Assembly (NCBI GenBank): GCA_036396755.1
Contig: DASWKG010000106.1
Span: forward strand, 1 to 35,786
Length of the DNA stretch: 35,786 bases
Direction: 5' to 3'
Source: DASWKG01 sp036396755
GTDB taxonomy: Bacteria; Actinomycetota; UBA4738; CALAEC01
Part shown: positions 23,047 to 31,819 of the stretch, one piece after another
Layout of the letters: every line of letters begins with the position of its first letter
How positions within the stretch are numbered: the stretch's first letter is position 1
The notes under the pieces: generated by a model
Told to the model about the DNA's origin: nothing
What the model saw: the letters and a program-made list of their open reading frames with translations, nothing else
Databases searched by the model: none
Position numbers and translations under genes: made by a program

Positions 23047-24524
23047 GCGGGAACGGCCGCCGCGGCGCCCCGATCCGCCGGGGAGACCCCCCGCACGCCA
23101 CGCAGACGCTGAAGGAGCTGTCGCGCCCGGGCAGGCGCGCCTCGACGTTCCCGTCGCTCGACGTTCCGGCCGCGGAGGTCCCTCCAGAGCAGCGGCGGGC
23201 CGGGGCGGCCTGGCTGCCCGAGGTGGCCGAGCGCGACCTCGTCTCGCATTTCACCCGGCTCTCGCAGCGGAACTACGGGGTCGACACGGGGTTCTACCCC
23301 CTGGGGTCGTGCTCGATGAAGTACAACCCGAAGGTGGCCGACGAGGCCGCAGCGCTGCCCGGGTTCCGTCGCCTCCATCCCCACCAGCCCGAGGAGACCA
23401 TCCAGGGCGCCCTGGAGCTGCTCTGGGAGCTCGAGCGGGCGCTCTGCGAGGTGACGGGGATGAGCCGCGCTACCCTCCAGCCGGCCGCCGGCGCCTCGGG
23501 CGAGCTCACCGGGCTCCTCATCATGCGGGCGTTCCACGAGAAGAACGGCGATCCGCGGCGGCGCATCGTGATCCCCGACTCCGCGCACGGGACCAACCCG
23601 GCGTCGGTTCGGATGGCCGGGTTCGACGTCGCCGAGGTGCCCTCCGACGCCCGCGGGCTCGTGGACCTCGGGGCGCTCGAGAGGCTCGTGGGCGACGACG
23701 TCGCCGGCCTCATGATCACGAACCCCAACACGCTCGGGCTGTTCGAGACCGACATCCTCGACATCGCGCGCGTGGTCCACCACGCCGGGGGGCTCCTCTA
23801 CTACGACGGGGCGAACCTGAACGCGATCCTCGGGCGGGTGCGGCCCGGCGACATGGGCTTCGACATCGTGCATCTCAACACCCACAAGACGTTCGCGACC
23901 CCCCACGGCGGCGGGGGGCCCGGGGCCGGGCCGGTGGCCGTGGTGGACCGCCTGGTCCCGTTCCTGCCCGCCCCGCTGGTCGACCGCACCGCCGATGGCC
24001 GGTTCCGCTGGGACGGCGACCGTCCCGACTCGATCGGCCGCGTCCACGGATTCTTCGGTAACTTCGCCGTCCTGGTGCGCGCCTACGCCTACGTCTTCGG
24101 CCACGGCGCCGACGGGCTGCCGGCGGTGGGGGAGCGGGCGGTGCTGAACGCGCGCTACCTCGCCGAGCGGGTGCGCGGGGCCTTCCCGATGGCCTACGAC
24201 CAGCTCCCGATGCACGAGTTCGTGGCGACGGCGAAGCCGCTCCGGCGCTTCGGCGTGCGCGCGATGGACGTGGCGAAGCGGCTGATCGACCTCGGCTTCC
24301 ACCCCTCGACCGTCTACTTCCCGCTCATCGTCGAGGAGGCGATGATGGTCGAGCCCACCGAGACCGAGTCACGCGAGACGCTCGACGCCTTCGCGGCGGC
24401 GCTCCTGCAGGTGGCCGAGGAGGCCGAGCGCGATCCCGACCTGCTGCACGAGGCGCCCCTCACCGCCCCGGTCCGCCGCCTCGACGAAGCCCGCGCCGCG
24501 AGACGGCTCGACGTCCGCTGGTAG
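23043..24524 (+). CDS. gcvPB: Glycine dehydrogenase (decarboxylating) subunit 2
   Basis: The 493-residue PLP-bearing beta subunit of split-type glycine decarboxylase has the Schiff-base lysine K282 in LNTHKTFATPHGGGGPG. Other landmarks are GFYPLGSCSMKYNPK (84-97), LQPAAGASGELTG (145-157) and PDSAHGTNPAS (178-188). Start GTG 23043 overlaps the gcvPA stop by 4 nt, so the two subunits are translationally coupled. A hairpin follows the gene. Confidence 0.95.
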   Translation: MSGNGRRGAPIRRGDPPHATQTLKELSRPGRRASTFPSLDVPAAEVPPEQRRAGAAWLPEVAERDLVSHFTRLSQRNYGVDTGFYPLGSCSMKYNPKVADEAAALPGFRRLHPHQPEETIQGALELLWELERALCEVTGMSRATLQPAAGASGELTGLLIMRAFHEKNGDPRRRIVIPDSAHGTNPASVRMAGFDVAEVPSDARGLVDLGALERLVGDDVAGLMITNPNTLGLFETDILDIARVVHHAGGLLYYDGANLNAILGRVRPGDMGFDIVHLNTHKTFATPHGGGGPGAGPVAVVDRLVPFLPAPLVDRTADGRFRWDGDRPDSIGRVHGFFGNFAVLVRAYAYVFGHGADGLPAVGERAVLNARYLAERVRGAFPMAYDQLPMHEFVATAKPLRRFGVRAMDVAKRLIDLGFHPSTVYFPLIVEEAMMVEPTETESRETLDAFAAALLQVAEEAERDPDLLHEAPLTAPVRRLDEARAARRLDVRW

Positions 24525-24527
24525 CGG

Positions 24528-24546
24528 GCTCCCCCGGCGGGGGAGC
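24528..24546. terminator. GC-rich hairpin between convergent genes
   Basis: A perfect 8-bp stem, GCTCCCCC/GGGGGAGC, with a 3-nt loop lies between gcvPB and the convergent secreted propeller gene. There is no T-tract on either side, so termination efficiency is uncertain, but position and symmetry fit a bidirectional terminator. Confidence 0.5.
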
Positions 24547-24561
24547 GGCCCAGCGCCTTGG

Positions 24562-26808
24562 TCAGATCGTGAACGGGGTCGATGCCACCGCGCAGTTGCT
24601 CGCGAAGCAGGCCTTCGCGAACAGCTCGTAGTCGCCGGGAGCGAGGGCCGAGACGTCGACGGATCCACCGAACACGTTGTCCGAACCGACGGTCGCCGGC
24701 GCACCGAAGGTGACGGTCGACGGGTCGGTACCCGCGGGGGCCACCCCGAGTGCGGAGGTCTTCCTCGGGACCGTGTAGGTAACGCCCTCCTCCCACAGCG
24801 CCTCGTCGGAGGTCGTCGCGTTCGAGACCACTGCCTGATAGGCGGCCACGATCGTGGTGGTGGCCACGACATCGCGCGTGATGACCGCGCCCGGGACGAT
24901 CTCGGGTGCGAAGCTCGCGCCGATCGGCAAGAACAGGCGGATGGTGCTGCTGCCCGGAAGGAACTCCCCACCGACCCACGCCACGTGGGGGCAGTTGGCC
25001 AGCGGGGCCTCCGGGATCGGGTAGTTGTCCACGCAGTTCCCGCGGAGTTGGAAGTGATCGCCCGGCAGCCGCGCATGGCTCGGAGCGTCGTCGACCAGCG
25101 TGATGCTGGCGAAGTTGGTGAGCTTCGCCTGCGGCTGGAATCGCTTCGTCCCGATCTTGAACGGGAACGTGTAGCGAACCGCCTCGGGGTGGCTCCCGAG
25201 CGAGGGGAGGTTGGTGGCCTTCCACTCGAAGACCAGCTCCGGCTTGTCGGGGTCGGGTTGGTAGAGTCTCGCGGCGGTGAGGTCCACGCCGTCCTCGGCG
25301 GCGCGCTGGGGTTCGATGGGTCCGTCGCCCGCCACGTCCTCGGCGATGGTGACCGGGGCCTCCCCCCCGAAGTCGACCGCGCCGCTCACGCTGAGGTTCC
25401 CGCCATCGGGCGTCCCTTCGAGGCTTGTGATCTCCGTGGGCCGTGGGCCGTCGTCGACGAAGTCGAGGCCGCCCGACTGCCGGATGAAGCCGGGGTGCGA
25501 GACGGCGCCGGTGGGCTTGACGGAGGTGTCGGAGTAGGCGATCAGGAACGTGCCGTCGGGGGTGATCGCGTTCGAGTGGTAGTCGCCGAGCCGGCGATCG
25601 ATCCCGCCGATCTGGCAGGTCGTGCCCTGCGAGCAGATGGTCCCGCTGTGGAACGGCTGCGGCGTGGCCACCGTGACCTCGTAGGCGGGCTCATGCGAGA
25701 CGCCGCACTCGTCGGTCCATCCGTGCCCGGTCGTCGTCTGGGCCGCCATCACCCGGTAGTTGGCCGCGGTGCCGTCGGTGCTCCCGACGACCTTGTCGGC
25801 CTGGAACCACGACACGCCCACCCGGCCGTCGTCGCCGGCCGAGATCCACGGCCACAGGACGGTGTTGGCGGGCGAGGTGTGGATCGTTTGGGACGTCCAG
25901 GTGGCGCCGCGATCGGTGGAGTAGGAGACGCGGATGCTCGTCGCCGTGTTCGACACCAGGTATGCGTTACCGGCCCGGTCGAGGGCCATGTTGTTGAGGA
26001 AGCCGTGGGCGTGGGGTGTGCCGCCGGGCACATCCGCAACGAAGTTCGTGAAGTCGTTGTTGCGGATGTTCGGGAACACCTGCACGCCGCCGCTGGCGTT
26101 GGCGAAGTAGAGGCGGCCGTCAGACTTGTCGAGCTCGATCTTGTTGGGAGGGCCGCCGCCGTCGAGGGCCCGGCCGGCGTCCCAGGTGAGCCCGCCGTCC
26201 TCCGACTTCCAGAGCCGCCGACCCTGAACGAGGCTGTTCCCGTTCATGTAGACCACGTCGGGCTGGTCGGCCGCGAGCCACTCACGGTCGGTGGCAAGCG
26301 CCGCGAACGCGTGGCCGCTCCACGTCTTTCCCGAGTCGCTCGACTTGGCGACGTAGACGTTCGCCAGGTTGATGCCGGCGGTGTAGGCGTTCCCCGCCGA
26401 GTCGAAGGCGAAGTCCGGGTCGGAGAACCCCGAGATGGTGGCGGCGTGAGGCCCCACCTCGGTGCCGCCGAGCCCGACGTAGCGCCACGTGTTCCCCCCG
26501 TCGGTCGAGCGCCACACGTAGGTGGAGCCGGTGTAGGGGGTGGCGTAGTCGGGGTCGGGCATGTTGCTGCGGTAGAAGAGCGTGGTGGACGCGTGGGCGG
26601 CGTACAGGAGCGTGCCGTCGGGGTGAACGTCGATGCTTGGCTCGCCGCCCGCCCGCACGGTGTCGAACACCTTCGGCTGATCGAACGTCAAGGGCGGCAT
26701 GACCGGGGGCCCGCCGCAATCGGGCTCCTGAGCGCGGAGATTCCCGACGGGGGAGAGGAAGACGAGGACGAGCGACAGGGAAGCAACGAGCGGGCGGGCG
26801 GTCTTCAT
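24562..26808 (-). CDS. Secreted BNR-repeat (sialidase-like) beta-propeller protein
   Basis: The 748-residue protein has a Sec signal peptide (1-26, ending LRAQ). It then has a propeller region carrying Asp-box (SxDxGxTW) repeats at 101-108, 156-163, 202-209 and 297-304, and a C-terminal beta-rich region (about 455-748) without a recognised family. Asp boxes mark the sialidase/exo-glycosidase/Vps10-like propeller fold; they are structural, so no sialidase activity can be claimed, and the arginine triad was not located. Start ATG 26808 has an ideal AAGGAGGAG site 5 nt upstream. It is a single gene, convergent with gcvPB. Codon use is like its neighbours. Confidence 0.85.
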   Translation of the reverse strand: MKTARPLVASLSLVLVFLSPVGNLRAQEPDCGGPPVMPPLTFDQPKVFDTVRAGGEPSIDVHPDGTLLYAAHASTTLFYRSNMPDPDYATPYTGSTYVWRSTDGGNTWRYVGLGGTEVGPHAATISGFSDPDFAFDSAGNAYTAGINLANVYVAKSSDSGKTWSGHAFAALATDREWLAADQPDVVYMNGNSLVQGRRLWKSEDGGLTWDAGRALDGGGPPNKIELDKSDGRLYFANASGGVQVFPNIRNNDFTNFVADVPGGTPHAHGFLNNMALDRAGNAYLVSNTATSIRVSYSTDRGATWTSQTIHTSPANTVLWPWISAGDDGRVGVSWFQADKVVGSTDGTAANYRVMAAQTTTGHGWTDECGVSHEPAYEVTVATPQPFHSGTICSQGTTCQIGGIDRRLGDYHSNAITPDGTFLIAYSDTSVKPTGAVSHPGFIRQSGGLDFVDDGPRPTEITSLEGTPDGGNLSVSGAVDFGGEAPVTIAEDVAGDGPIEPQRAAEDGVDLTAARLYQPDPDKPELVFEWKATNLPSLGSHPEAVRYTFPFKIGTKRFQPQAKLTNFASITLVDDAPSHARLPGDHFQLRGNCVDNYPIPEAPLANCPHVAWVGGEFLPGSSTIRLFLPIGASFAPEIVPGAVITRDVVATTTIVAAYQAVVSNATTSDEALWEEGVTYTVPRKTSALGVAPAGTDPSTVTFGAPATVGSDNVFGGSVDVSALAPGDYELFAKACFASNCAVASTPFTI

Positions 26809-27039
26809 CGGGACTCCTCCTTACGGGCCGGGGTGTCCATCTTCTCGCTCGCGTGCTTCGGGCCCGTTGGCGCGGTCACCTTTGTGCATCTGCACAGAGA
26901 AGACCGACCCGGATCCTCCCACTCCTCGAGGCTGTCTGGGTTGGGGTGGAGGGGTGTGTCCGTAGATCAACTTTACATAAGATACGTTATCGGCGTTCCA
27001 TGTGTGCCTGAGGGGAGGACCTCGAGGCTCGGAAGAACG
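26809..27039 (-). promoter_or_regulatory. Upstream region of the propeller gene with two dyads
   Basis: This 231-base non-coding stretch lies between the ligase 3' end and the propeller gene start. It holds a perfect inverted repeat, TGTGCA-TC-TGCACA (26883-26896), about 75 bases before the gene. There is also an unusually AT-rich patch around 26970-26992 with GATA-CGT-TATC symmetry and TATCTT-like -10 boxes reading leftward. A regulated promoter is likely; its exact start is unclear. Confidence 0.45.
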
Positions 27040-28152
27040 CTACGCGAGCCCGTCGACGGTCTCGCGGCAGATGTGGTCGACGACGGCCTTCATGTCGCCG
27101 GTCTCCCGCCACACCTTCTGCTGTCGCTCGGCGCTGGTGCCCCCGGCGATGATCGTGCGCGCGTATTCGACCTCGGCGCGGCATCCCAGCTCGTCGACCA
27201 CGTCGTCCACGAAGGTGATGATCTCCTCCACCAGGTCCGCCTCGGGCACCTCGGCCTCCTTGCCGAAGTCGATCAGGCGGCCCTCGAGCCCGTGGCGCAT
27301 GGCCCGCCACTTGTTCTCACGGATCAGCTTCGGCGGGTACTTGCGGAACCCGAGGTTCTGGCGGCGGAGCTTGAGAAGCTTGGCGACCACCGACTGGACG
27401 ATCGCGGCGATACACAGGGTCTCCTCGATGCGGGTGGCGGCGTCGCACACCCGGAACTCGATGGTCGGGTACAGATGGTGCGGCCGCAGGTCCCACCAGA
27501 TCTTCGAGCCGTCGGGGATGCTGCTGGTCTTCATGAGAAGGCTCAGGAAGCCCTGGAACTCCTCCCAGGTGTCGAAGTTCGGCGGGATGCCCGTGCGGGG
27601 GAACCTCGACCACAGGACGCTCCGGTAGGACTTCAGCCCGGTGTCCCGGCCCTGCCAGAACGGGCTCGACGTCGACAGGCACAGGAGGTGCGGCAGGAAG
27701 TAGCGCGCCTCGTTGAACACGTCGATCCGGATGGCGGGGTCGGGGATCCCGACGTGGACGTGGAGGCCGAAGATGAGGAGCTCGCGGACCACGTCCTGCA
27801 TCTCCTCCTCGATGATCTTGTAGCGCTCCTTCTCGGTGATGAGCTGGGCCCGCCAGTCGGCGAACGGGTGCGTGCCGGCGGAGGCCAGGCGCAGCCCCGA
27901 CTCCCCCAGGATGCCGGCGAGGGAGCCTCGCAGCCGCACGATCTCGGCCCGGGCGGCAGCGATGTCGGGGCACACCTTCGTCCCGATCTCGACGACCGAC
28001 TGCAGCATCTCGGGCTTGACGTCGTCGGGCCCGAGGGAGACCTCGTTCATCGCGGCGGCCATCACCTCGTCGATGTGGGCGCGAAGGTCGCCGCTCGCGT
28101 CGACGATCTGGAACTCCTCCTCGATGCCGATGGTGAGCCAGCCCTCGTCCAT
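27040..28152 (-). CDS. YbdK-type carboxylate-amine ligase (GCS2 family)
   Basis: The 370-residue protein has LTIGIEEEFQIVD at the N-terminus (the ATP/metal-binding IEEE motif), GLHVHVGI, and WWDLRPHHLYPTIEFRVCDA at about 215-235, all typical of the glutamate-cysteine ligase 2 (GCS2/YbdK) family. Members join an amino acid carboxylate to an amine with ATP. YbdK has weak glutamate-cysteine ligase activity, and actinobacterial relatives include EgtA-like and MftE-neighbour types, so the substrate is unassigned. ATG 28152 lies 6 nt after a TAGGAT -10 box, so the mRNA is probably leaderless. It is divergent from the diguanylate cyclase gene. Confidence 0.9.
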   Translation of the reverse strand: MDEGWLTIGIEEEFQIVDASGDLRAHIDEVMAAAMNEVSLGPDDVKPEMLQSVVEIGTKVCPDIAAARAEIVRLRGSLAGILGESGLRLASAGTHPFADWRAQLITEKERYKIIEEEMQDVVRELLIFGLHVHVGIPDPAIRIDVFNEARYFLPHLLCLSTSSPFWQGRDTGLKSYRSVLWSRFPRTGIPPNFDTWEEFQGFLSLLMKTSSIPDGSKIWWDLRPHHLYPTIEFRVCDAATRIEETLCIAAIVQSVVAKLLKLRRQNLGFRKYPPKLIRENKWRAMRHGLEGRLIDFGKEAEVPEADLVEEIITFVDDVVDELGCRAEVEYARTIIAGGTSAERQQKVWRETGDMKAVVDHICRETVDGLA

Positions 28153-28158
28153 CCCCGC

Positions 28159-28164
28159 ATCCTA
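28159..28164 (-). promoter_or_regulatory. -10 box (TAGGAT) for leaderless YbdK-like gene
   Basis: TAGGAT on the minus strand is followed by 6 nt and ATG 28152, with no Shine-Dalgarno sequence. Confidence 0.55.
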
Positions 28165-28201
28165 CCCCGCGCCACAGACCCGGTTTCCCCGGTCGCGCTG
28201 C

Positions 28202-28230
28202 TTGCCCGGCTCACCCGCTTCCCGTAGATT
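28202..28230 (+). promoter_or_regulatory. Promoter TTGCCC-17-TAGATT for diguanylate cyclase gene
   Basis: TTGCCC (28202-28207), a 17-bp spacer and TAGATT (28225-28230) precede ATG 28241 by 10 nt. The predicted leader is only a few nucleotides. It shares the 88-base divergent region with the leftward YbdK-like gene. Confidence 0.6.
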
Positions 28231-28240
28231 GGCCTCAGCA

Positions 28241-29125
28241 ATGGAAGCCGACAACGCCCTCGGGGGTGCGACCGAACCGAACCCCGCACGCTTCGAACGG
28301 TTCTTTGCCCGCTCGCTCGACCTGTTCGTCATCGCCGGCTTCGACGGACGCTTCATCGACCTGAACCCCGCCTGGGAGGCCACCCTCGGCTACCCGCTGG
28401 AGGAGCTCAAGCAGCGGCCGTTCCTCGACCTCGTCCACCCCGACGACCGTGACCACACCTTGCGCGAGTTCGGCGTCCTCACCAAGGGCGGTGAGACGAT
28501 CTGGTTCGAGAACCGCTACCGCCACCGCGACGGCTCCTACCGGTGGCTGCTCTGGAGCGGGGTCCCCGACCCCGAGGACGGGCTCATCTACGGATCCGCG
28601 CGCGACGTCACCGACCGCAAGGCCGACGAGCAGGAGGCCGAGCACTTCCGCGAGCTCTCGCTCCGCGACGAGCTGACCGGTCTTCTCAACCGGCGCGGCT
28701 TCCTCACGGTCTCCGACCACGACCTGAGGCTGGCCCGTCGGGAGCAGCGGGAGCTGACGCTCCTGTTCATCGACCTCGATGGCCTGAAGGACATCAACGA
28801 CCGCTTCGGCCACCACGCCGGCGACGCCGTGCTGCGCGAGACCGGAGAGGTGCTCCGATCGTCGCTGCGCGAGTCCGACGTGATCGCCCGGGTGGGAGGC
28901 GACGAGTTCTGCGTCGTCCTCGAGGGGGGCGCCCCGGCGGAGGCCGCCGCCCGTCGCCGCATCGAGGAGGCCGTCGCCGAGCGCAACCGGAGAGCCCGAC
29001 GCCCCTACGCGCTGGCGCTGTCGATCGGCGCGATCCCGTTCGGCGTCGGCGACGTCGTGGACCTCGAGGCCCTCATGCGCCAGGCCGACCGGCGGATGTA
29101 CCGGGCGAAGCGCCGGCGCCGGTAG
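28241..29125 (+). CDS. PAS-GGDEF diguanylate cyclase
   Basis: The 294-residue soluble protein has a PAS domain (about 18-130, with DGRFIDLNPAWEATLGY and the PAC-type HRDGSYRWLLWSG) and a GGDEF domain (about 140-290). The catalytic motif GGDEF is at 219-223, the metal-binding FIDLDGLKDIND at about 176-187, and an inhibitory RxxD site at 210-213, so it should make cyclic di-GMP from two GTP with product inhibition. Start ATG 28241 follows the predicted promoter. Its 3' end overlaps the convergent Lnt-Ppm1 gene by 53 nt. The PAS ligand is unknown; no haem- or flavin-binding residues stand out. Confidence 0.94.
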   Translation: MEADNALGGATEPNPARFERFFARSLDLFVIAGFDGRFIDLNPAWEATLGYPLEELKQRPFLDLVHPDDRDHTLREFGVLTKGGETIWFENRYRHRDGSYRWLLWSGVPDPEDGLIYGSARDVTDRKADEQEAEHFRELSLRDELTGLLNRRGFLTVSDHDLRLARREQRELTLLFIDLDGLKDINDRFGHHAGDAVLRETGEVLRSSLRESDVIARVGGDEFCVVLEGGAPAEAAARRRIEEAVAERNRRARRPYALALSIGAIPFGVGDVVDLEALMRQADRRMYRAKRRRR

Positions 29126-31220
29126 GCGGCGGCCGCAGCAGCACCCGGTCCCGGAGCCCCCACACCAGCACCTTCCACAAGGCCTCCACGACGATCCGGC
29201 GCGACAGCTTCGAGTGGCCGTGCCGGCGGTCGGTGAAGGTGATCGGCACCTCCCCCACCGACAGCCCCGATCGCCACGCCCGGTAGGCCAGCTCGATCTG
29301 GAAGGCGTAGCCGTCGGCGTGGATCCCCCCCGCCAGGAGCTCGGCGAGGGCGTCCCGGCGATAGGCCCGGTACCCGCTGGTGGCGTCGGCCACGGGGAGG
29401 CCCAGCAGGAGCCGGGCGTAGAGGTTGCCGCCCCGCGACAGCATCCTCCGCCCGAGGCTCCAGTCGGGGATGGCCCCGCCCCGCACGTACCGGCTGCCGA
29501 TCACCAGGTGGTGGTCCCGGGACCCCTCGAGGAGCCGGGGGAGATCCTCGGGAAGGTGGGAGCCGTCCGCGTCCATCTCGACGACGACGTCCGCCCCCCG
29601 GCCCAGGGCCACCTCGAACCCGTCCCGGTACGCGCTGGCCAGCCCCTGCTTGCCGGGCCGCTCGACCACCGTGACCCGCCCCATCTCCTCCCCCACCCGG
29701 CGGGCCAGCGCAGCGGTTCCGTCGGGAGAGGAGTCGTCGACGACCACCACCTCGACCCACTCCCCCGCCGCCAGCACCCCGCGGAGGATCTCCTCGATCG
29801 TCTGCCCCTCGTCGTAGGTGGGCAGGACCACGACGGTGTGGGGAAGCAGCGGGAGCGGCCCCACGGGCCGTGCGGGCCGGCGGCGTGGACGGATGAAGGC
29901 CAGGGCCGCCCCCAGGGCGAAGGCAGCCGGGAGCCACCCTCCGATCAGCCCGAAGATGGTGCGGCCCTCGGCTTGGGGCACGGCCGCCCGGAGGAGGGCC
30001 CGCTCGAACAAGCCGGTCGACGCCACGAGCCGCCCCCGCTGATCGATGATCCCGCTCTTGCCGGAGATGGCCGCGTGGACGACCCACCGGCCGGTCTCGA
30101 CCGCCCGCATCTGGCTGAGGGCCAGGTGCTGATCGGACGCGGGGCTCCGCCCGAAGGTGGCGTCGTTCGTGGAGACCACGAGGAAGCCCGTGGTCGGCGT
30201 GACGTACTCACGGACGAGGTCGGGGAAGGCGTTCTCGAAGCAGATCACCGAGGCGAAGGAGCCGCCCGGGATCACGAACCGGCCGGGCTCGGTGCCCGGG
30301 GTGAGATCGGCCCGGACCTGCCGGACCGCCTCGATCCACCGCTCGAAGAAGTCCCGGGCGGGCACGTACTCGCCGAAGGGCACCAGGTGGTTCTTCACGT
30401 AGCGGCCAACGACGGCTCCCCCGCCGTCGTAGAGCAGGTTCTCGTTGAAGAGGCGCTCTCCCGCCCCGGTGATCGCCCCCACCAGGGTGGGCGCCCCCAC
30501 CGATCGGACCGCTCCGGTCACGAGGTCGCGGAGGAACGGCTCCCGGGTCGGGTCCTGGTCCAGGGCGTTCTCGGGCCAGACGGCGAGGTCGGGCGGATCG
30601 TCCGCGAGCTCGAGGTGCAGGCCGGCGTGGTTCTCGGCGACGATCCGATCCTCGATGAGCCGGCTTTCGGTGGCGAGGTCCTCCGGCACGTTCCCCTGGA
30701 CGATCGCCACCTCGATCCTCGGCCCTTCCGGGGCCCGGAGCGGGATCGCGACGGGGAGGACCACCAGGGCCACGGCCACGGCGGCCGGCCGCGCGGCACG
30801 CCGCCACTCCCCCACCCGGCCGCCCGCGAACAGCAGCAGGACGCCGGCGGCCGCGACGGCGAACCCGACCCCCCAGGTTCCCAGGACCGACGCGAGAGGA
30901 AGGAGCAGTGGGTTGTCGTGCTGGGTGGTGCCGAGCCCGCCCCACGCGAAGCCGCCGAGGGGCCAGACGCCGCGGAGCCACTCGAGCGTCGTCCACCCGG
31001 CCGCGACGCCGAGCGCGGTGCGAGTCGGGGCGTCCTCGCGCCAGATCGAGGCGACGAACGCGGCGAGCAGCGCCGTCCCGACCGCCTGCCCGCCGGCGAG
31101 GACGAACCAGCCGATGCGGGTGAGCGGCAGGAGCCACGACATCAGCAGGCCGTAATGCACCAGGCCGAAGACCGCGCCCAGCAGCAGCGCGCGCCGAGCG
31201 CTCGAGCGGCGCACCACCAC
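29073..31220 (-). CDS. Apolipoprotein N-acyltransferase / polyprenol-phosphate mannosyltransferase fusion
   Basis: This is a fusion of Lnt and Ppm1/Dpm1, as in M. tuberculosis Ppm1 (Rv2051c). Numbered from GTG 31220 (715 residues), several membrane helices lead to a nitrilase-type domain with the triad E217 (WPEN), K276 (YVKNHLVPFGEY) and C327 (VICFENAFPD), which N-acylates lipoproteins. The GT2 domain (about 460-690) has VVLPTYDEG, VVVDDSSPDGT and EMDADGSH (D550/D552) and makes polyprenol-phosphate mannose. GTG 31220 is the first ordinary start codon. However, the frame continues upstream to at least 31313 and encodes two hydrophobic helices exactly like an Lnt N-terminus (SIIAAGLSGALLWLAH, then GWLAFVALVPLWVVV) with no ATG/GTG/TTG. 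The real start is therefore non-standard or damaged. Confidence 0.9.
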   Translation of the reverse strand: MVVRRSSARRALLLGAVFGLVHYGLLMSWLLPLTRIGWFVLAGGQAVGTALLAAFVASIWREDAPTRTALGVAAGWTTLEWLRGVWPLGGFAWGGLGTTQHDNPLLLPLASVLGTWGVGFAVAAAGVLLLFAGGRVGEWRRAARPAAVAVALVVLPVAIPLRAPEGPRIEVAIVQGNVPEDLATESRLIEDRIVAENHAGLHLELADDPPDLAVWPENALDQDPTREPFLRDLVTGAVRSVGAPTLVGAITGAGERLFNENLLYDGGGAVVGRYVKNHLVPFGEYVPARDFFERWIEAVRQVRADLTPGTEPGRFVIPGGSFASVICFENAFPDLVREYVTPTTGFLVVSTNDATFGRSPASDQHLALSQMRAVETGRWVVHAAISGKSGIIDQRGRLVASTGLFERALLRAAVPQAEGRTIFGLIGGWLPAAFALGAALAFIRPRRRPARPVGPLPLLPHTVVVLPTYDEGQTIEEILRGVLAAGEWVEVVVVDDSSPDGTAALARRVGEEMGRVTVVERPGKQGLASAYRDGFEVALGRGADVVVEMDADGSHLPEDLPRLLEGSRDHHLVIGSRYVRGGAIPDWSLGRRMLSRGGNLYARLLLGLPVADATSGYRAYRRDALAELLAGGIHADGYAFQIELAYRAWRSGLSVGEVPITFTDRRHGHSKLSRRIVVEALWKVLVWGLRDRVLLRPPPTGAGASPGTSAGRPGA

Positions 31221-31345
31221 CCACAGCGGGACGAGCGCGACGAACGCGAGCCACCCGAGATCGACCGGCGGATGCGCGAGCCACAGGAGCGCGCCGGAGA
31301 GGCCGGCGGCGATGATGGACGGGAGCGGGCCGGGACGGGCGGGGG

Positions 31346-31669
31346 CTACGCGCAGTCCTTGCAGAGCATCCGCCGCTTGTCGGCCAGCTGGCTCCGGTGC
31401 TTCACCAGGAAGCAGTTCTTGCAGACGAACTCGGTCTCCTGCTGGGGAGCGACCTTGGCCGGAAGCACGCCGACCCGCTCGTCGGGCTCGGCCGTGAGCA
31501 GCGACTCCTCCTCGGCCTCATCGGCTTCCTCGGAGCTCGCCTCCCGCTTGGCGAGGACCTCCTCCAGGCTGGCCTCGGAGTCGCCTCCGGCGACCGGCGG
31601 AACGACCTCGTCGTCCTCGTCTTCGTCCTCGTCGGCCAGCGCGTCGGACTGGTCCTCGACCGCGGTCAT
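31346..31669 (-). CDS. DUF4193 zinc-ribbon protein
   Basis: The 107-residue protein has an acidic, low-complexity N-terminal half (residues 7-60, with runs of D and E) and a C-terminal two-CxxC zinc ribbon: FVCKNCFLVKHRSQLA (C83, C86) and MLCKDCA (C103, C106). This matches the actinobacterial DUF4193 family, whose function is unknown. ATG 31669 has a GAGGAGG site and is preceded by a TAGAAT -10 box. It lies immediately upstream of lnt-ppm1 and is probably co-transcribed with it. Upstream on the same strand is a promoter-hairpin-terminator unit that may be its leader. Confidence 0.85.
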   Translation of the reverse strand: MTAVEDQSDALADEDEDEDDEVVPPVAGGDSEASLEEVLAKREASSEEADEAEEESLLTAEPDERVGVLPAKVAPQQETEFVCKNCFLVKHRSQLADKRRMLCKDCA

Positions 31670-31691
31670 CGCACCTCCTCGGGGATGCGCC

Positions 31692-31697
31692 ATTCTA
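31692..31697 (-). promoter_or_regulatory. -10 box (TAGAAT) proximal to DUF4193
   Basis: TAGAAT on the minus strand would start transcription near 31685, giving a leader of about 16 nt with a GAGGAGG site before ATG 31669. No clear -35 box. Confidence 0.45.
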
Positions 31698-31743
31698 CGC
31701 TCCCCCTCCCACAATGCCTCGGAAGCCCGCGGTATTCCCCGGG

Positions 31744-31819
31744 AAAAGAAGAAGGGCCCAAGCGGCGTTTGGGGCCGCAGCGCCGGGGCGCCGCGTTCTC
31801 TACTCCGCCTCTTGGGCCC
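31744..31819 (-). terminator. Intrinsic terminator of the candidate small RNA
   Basis: A 9-bp perfect outer stem (GGGCCCAAG/CTTGGGCCC), then one mismatch and four more pairs, is followed directly on the minus strand by TTCTTCTTTT. This is the clearest T-tailed hairpin in the window. Confidence 0.6.

Noticed and set aside
24985..28227. Plus-strand open frame of 1080 codons across the propeller and YbdK-like genes
   Set aside because: Spans two unrelated minus-strand genes and the intergenic region between them. No real protein would cover both.
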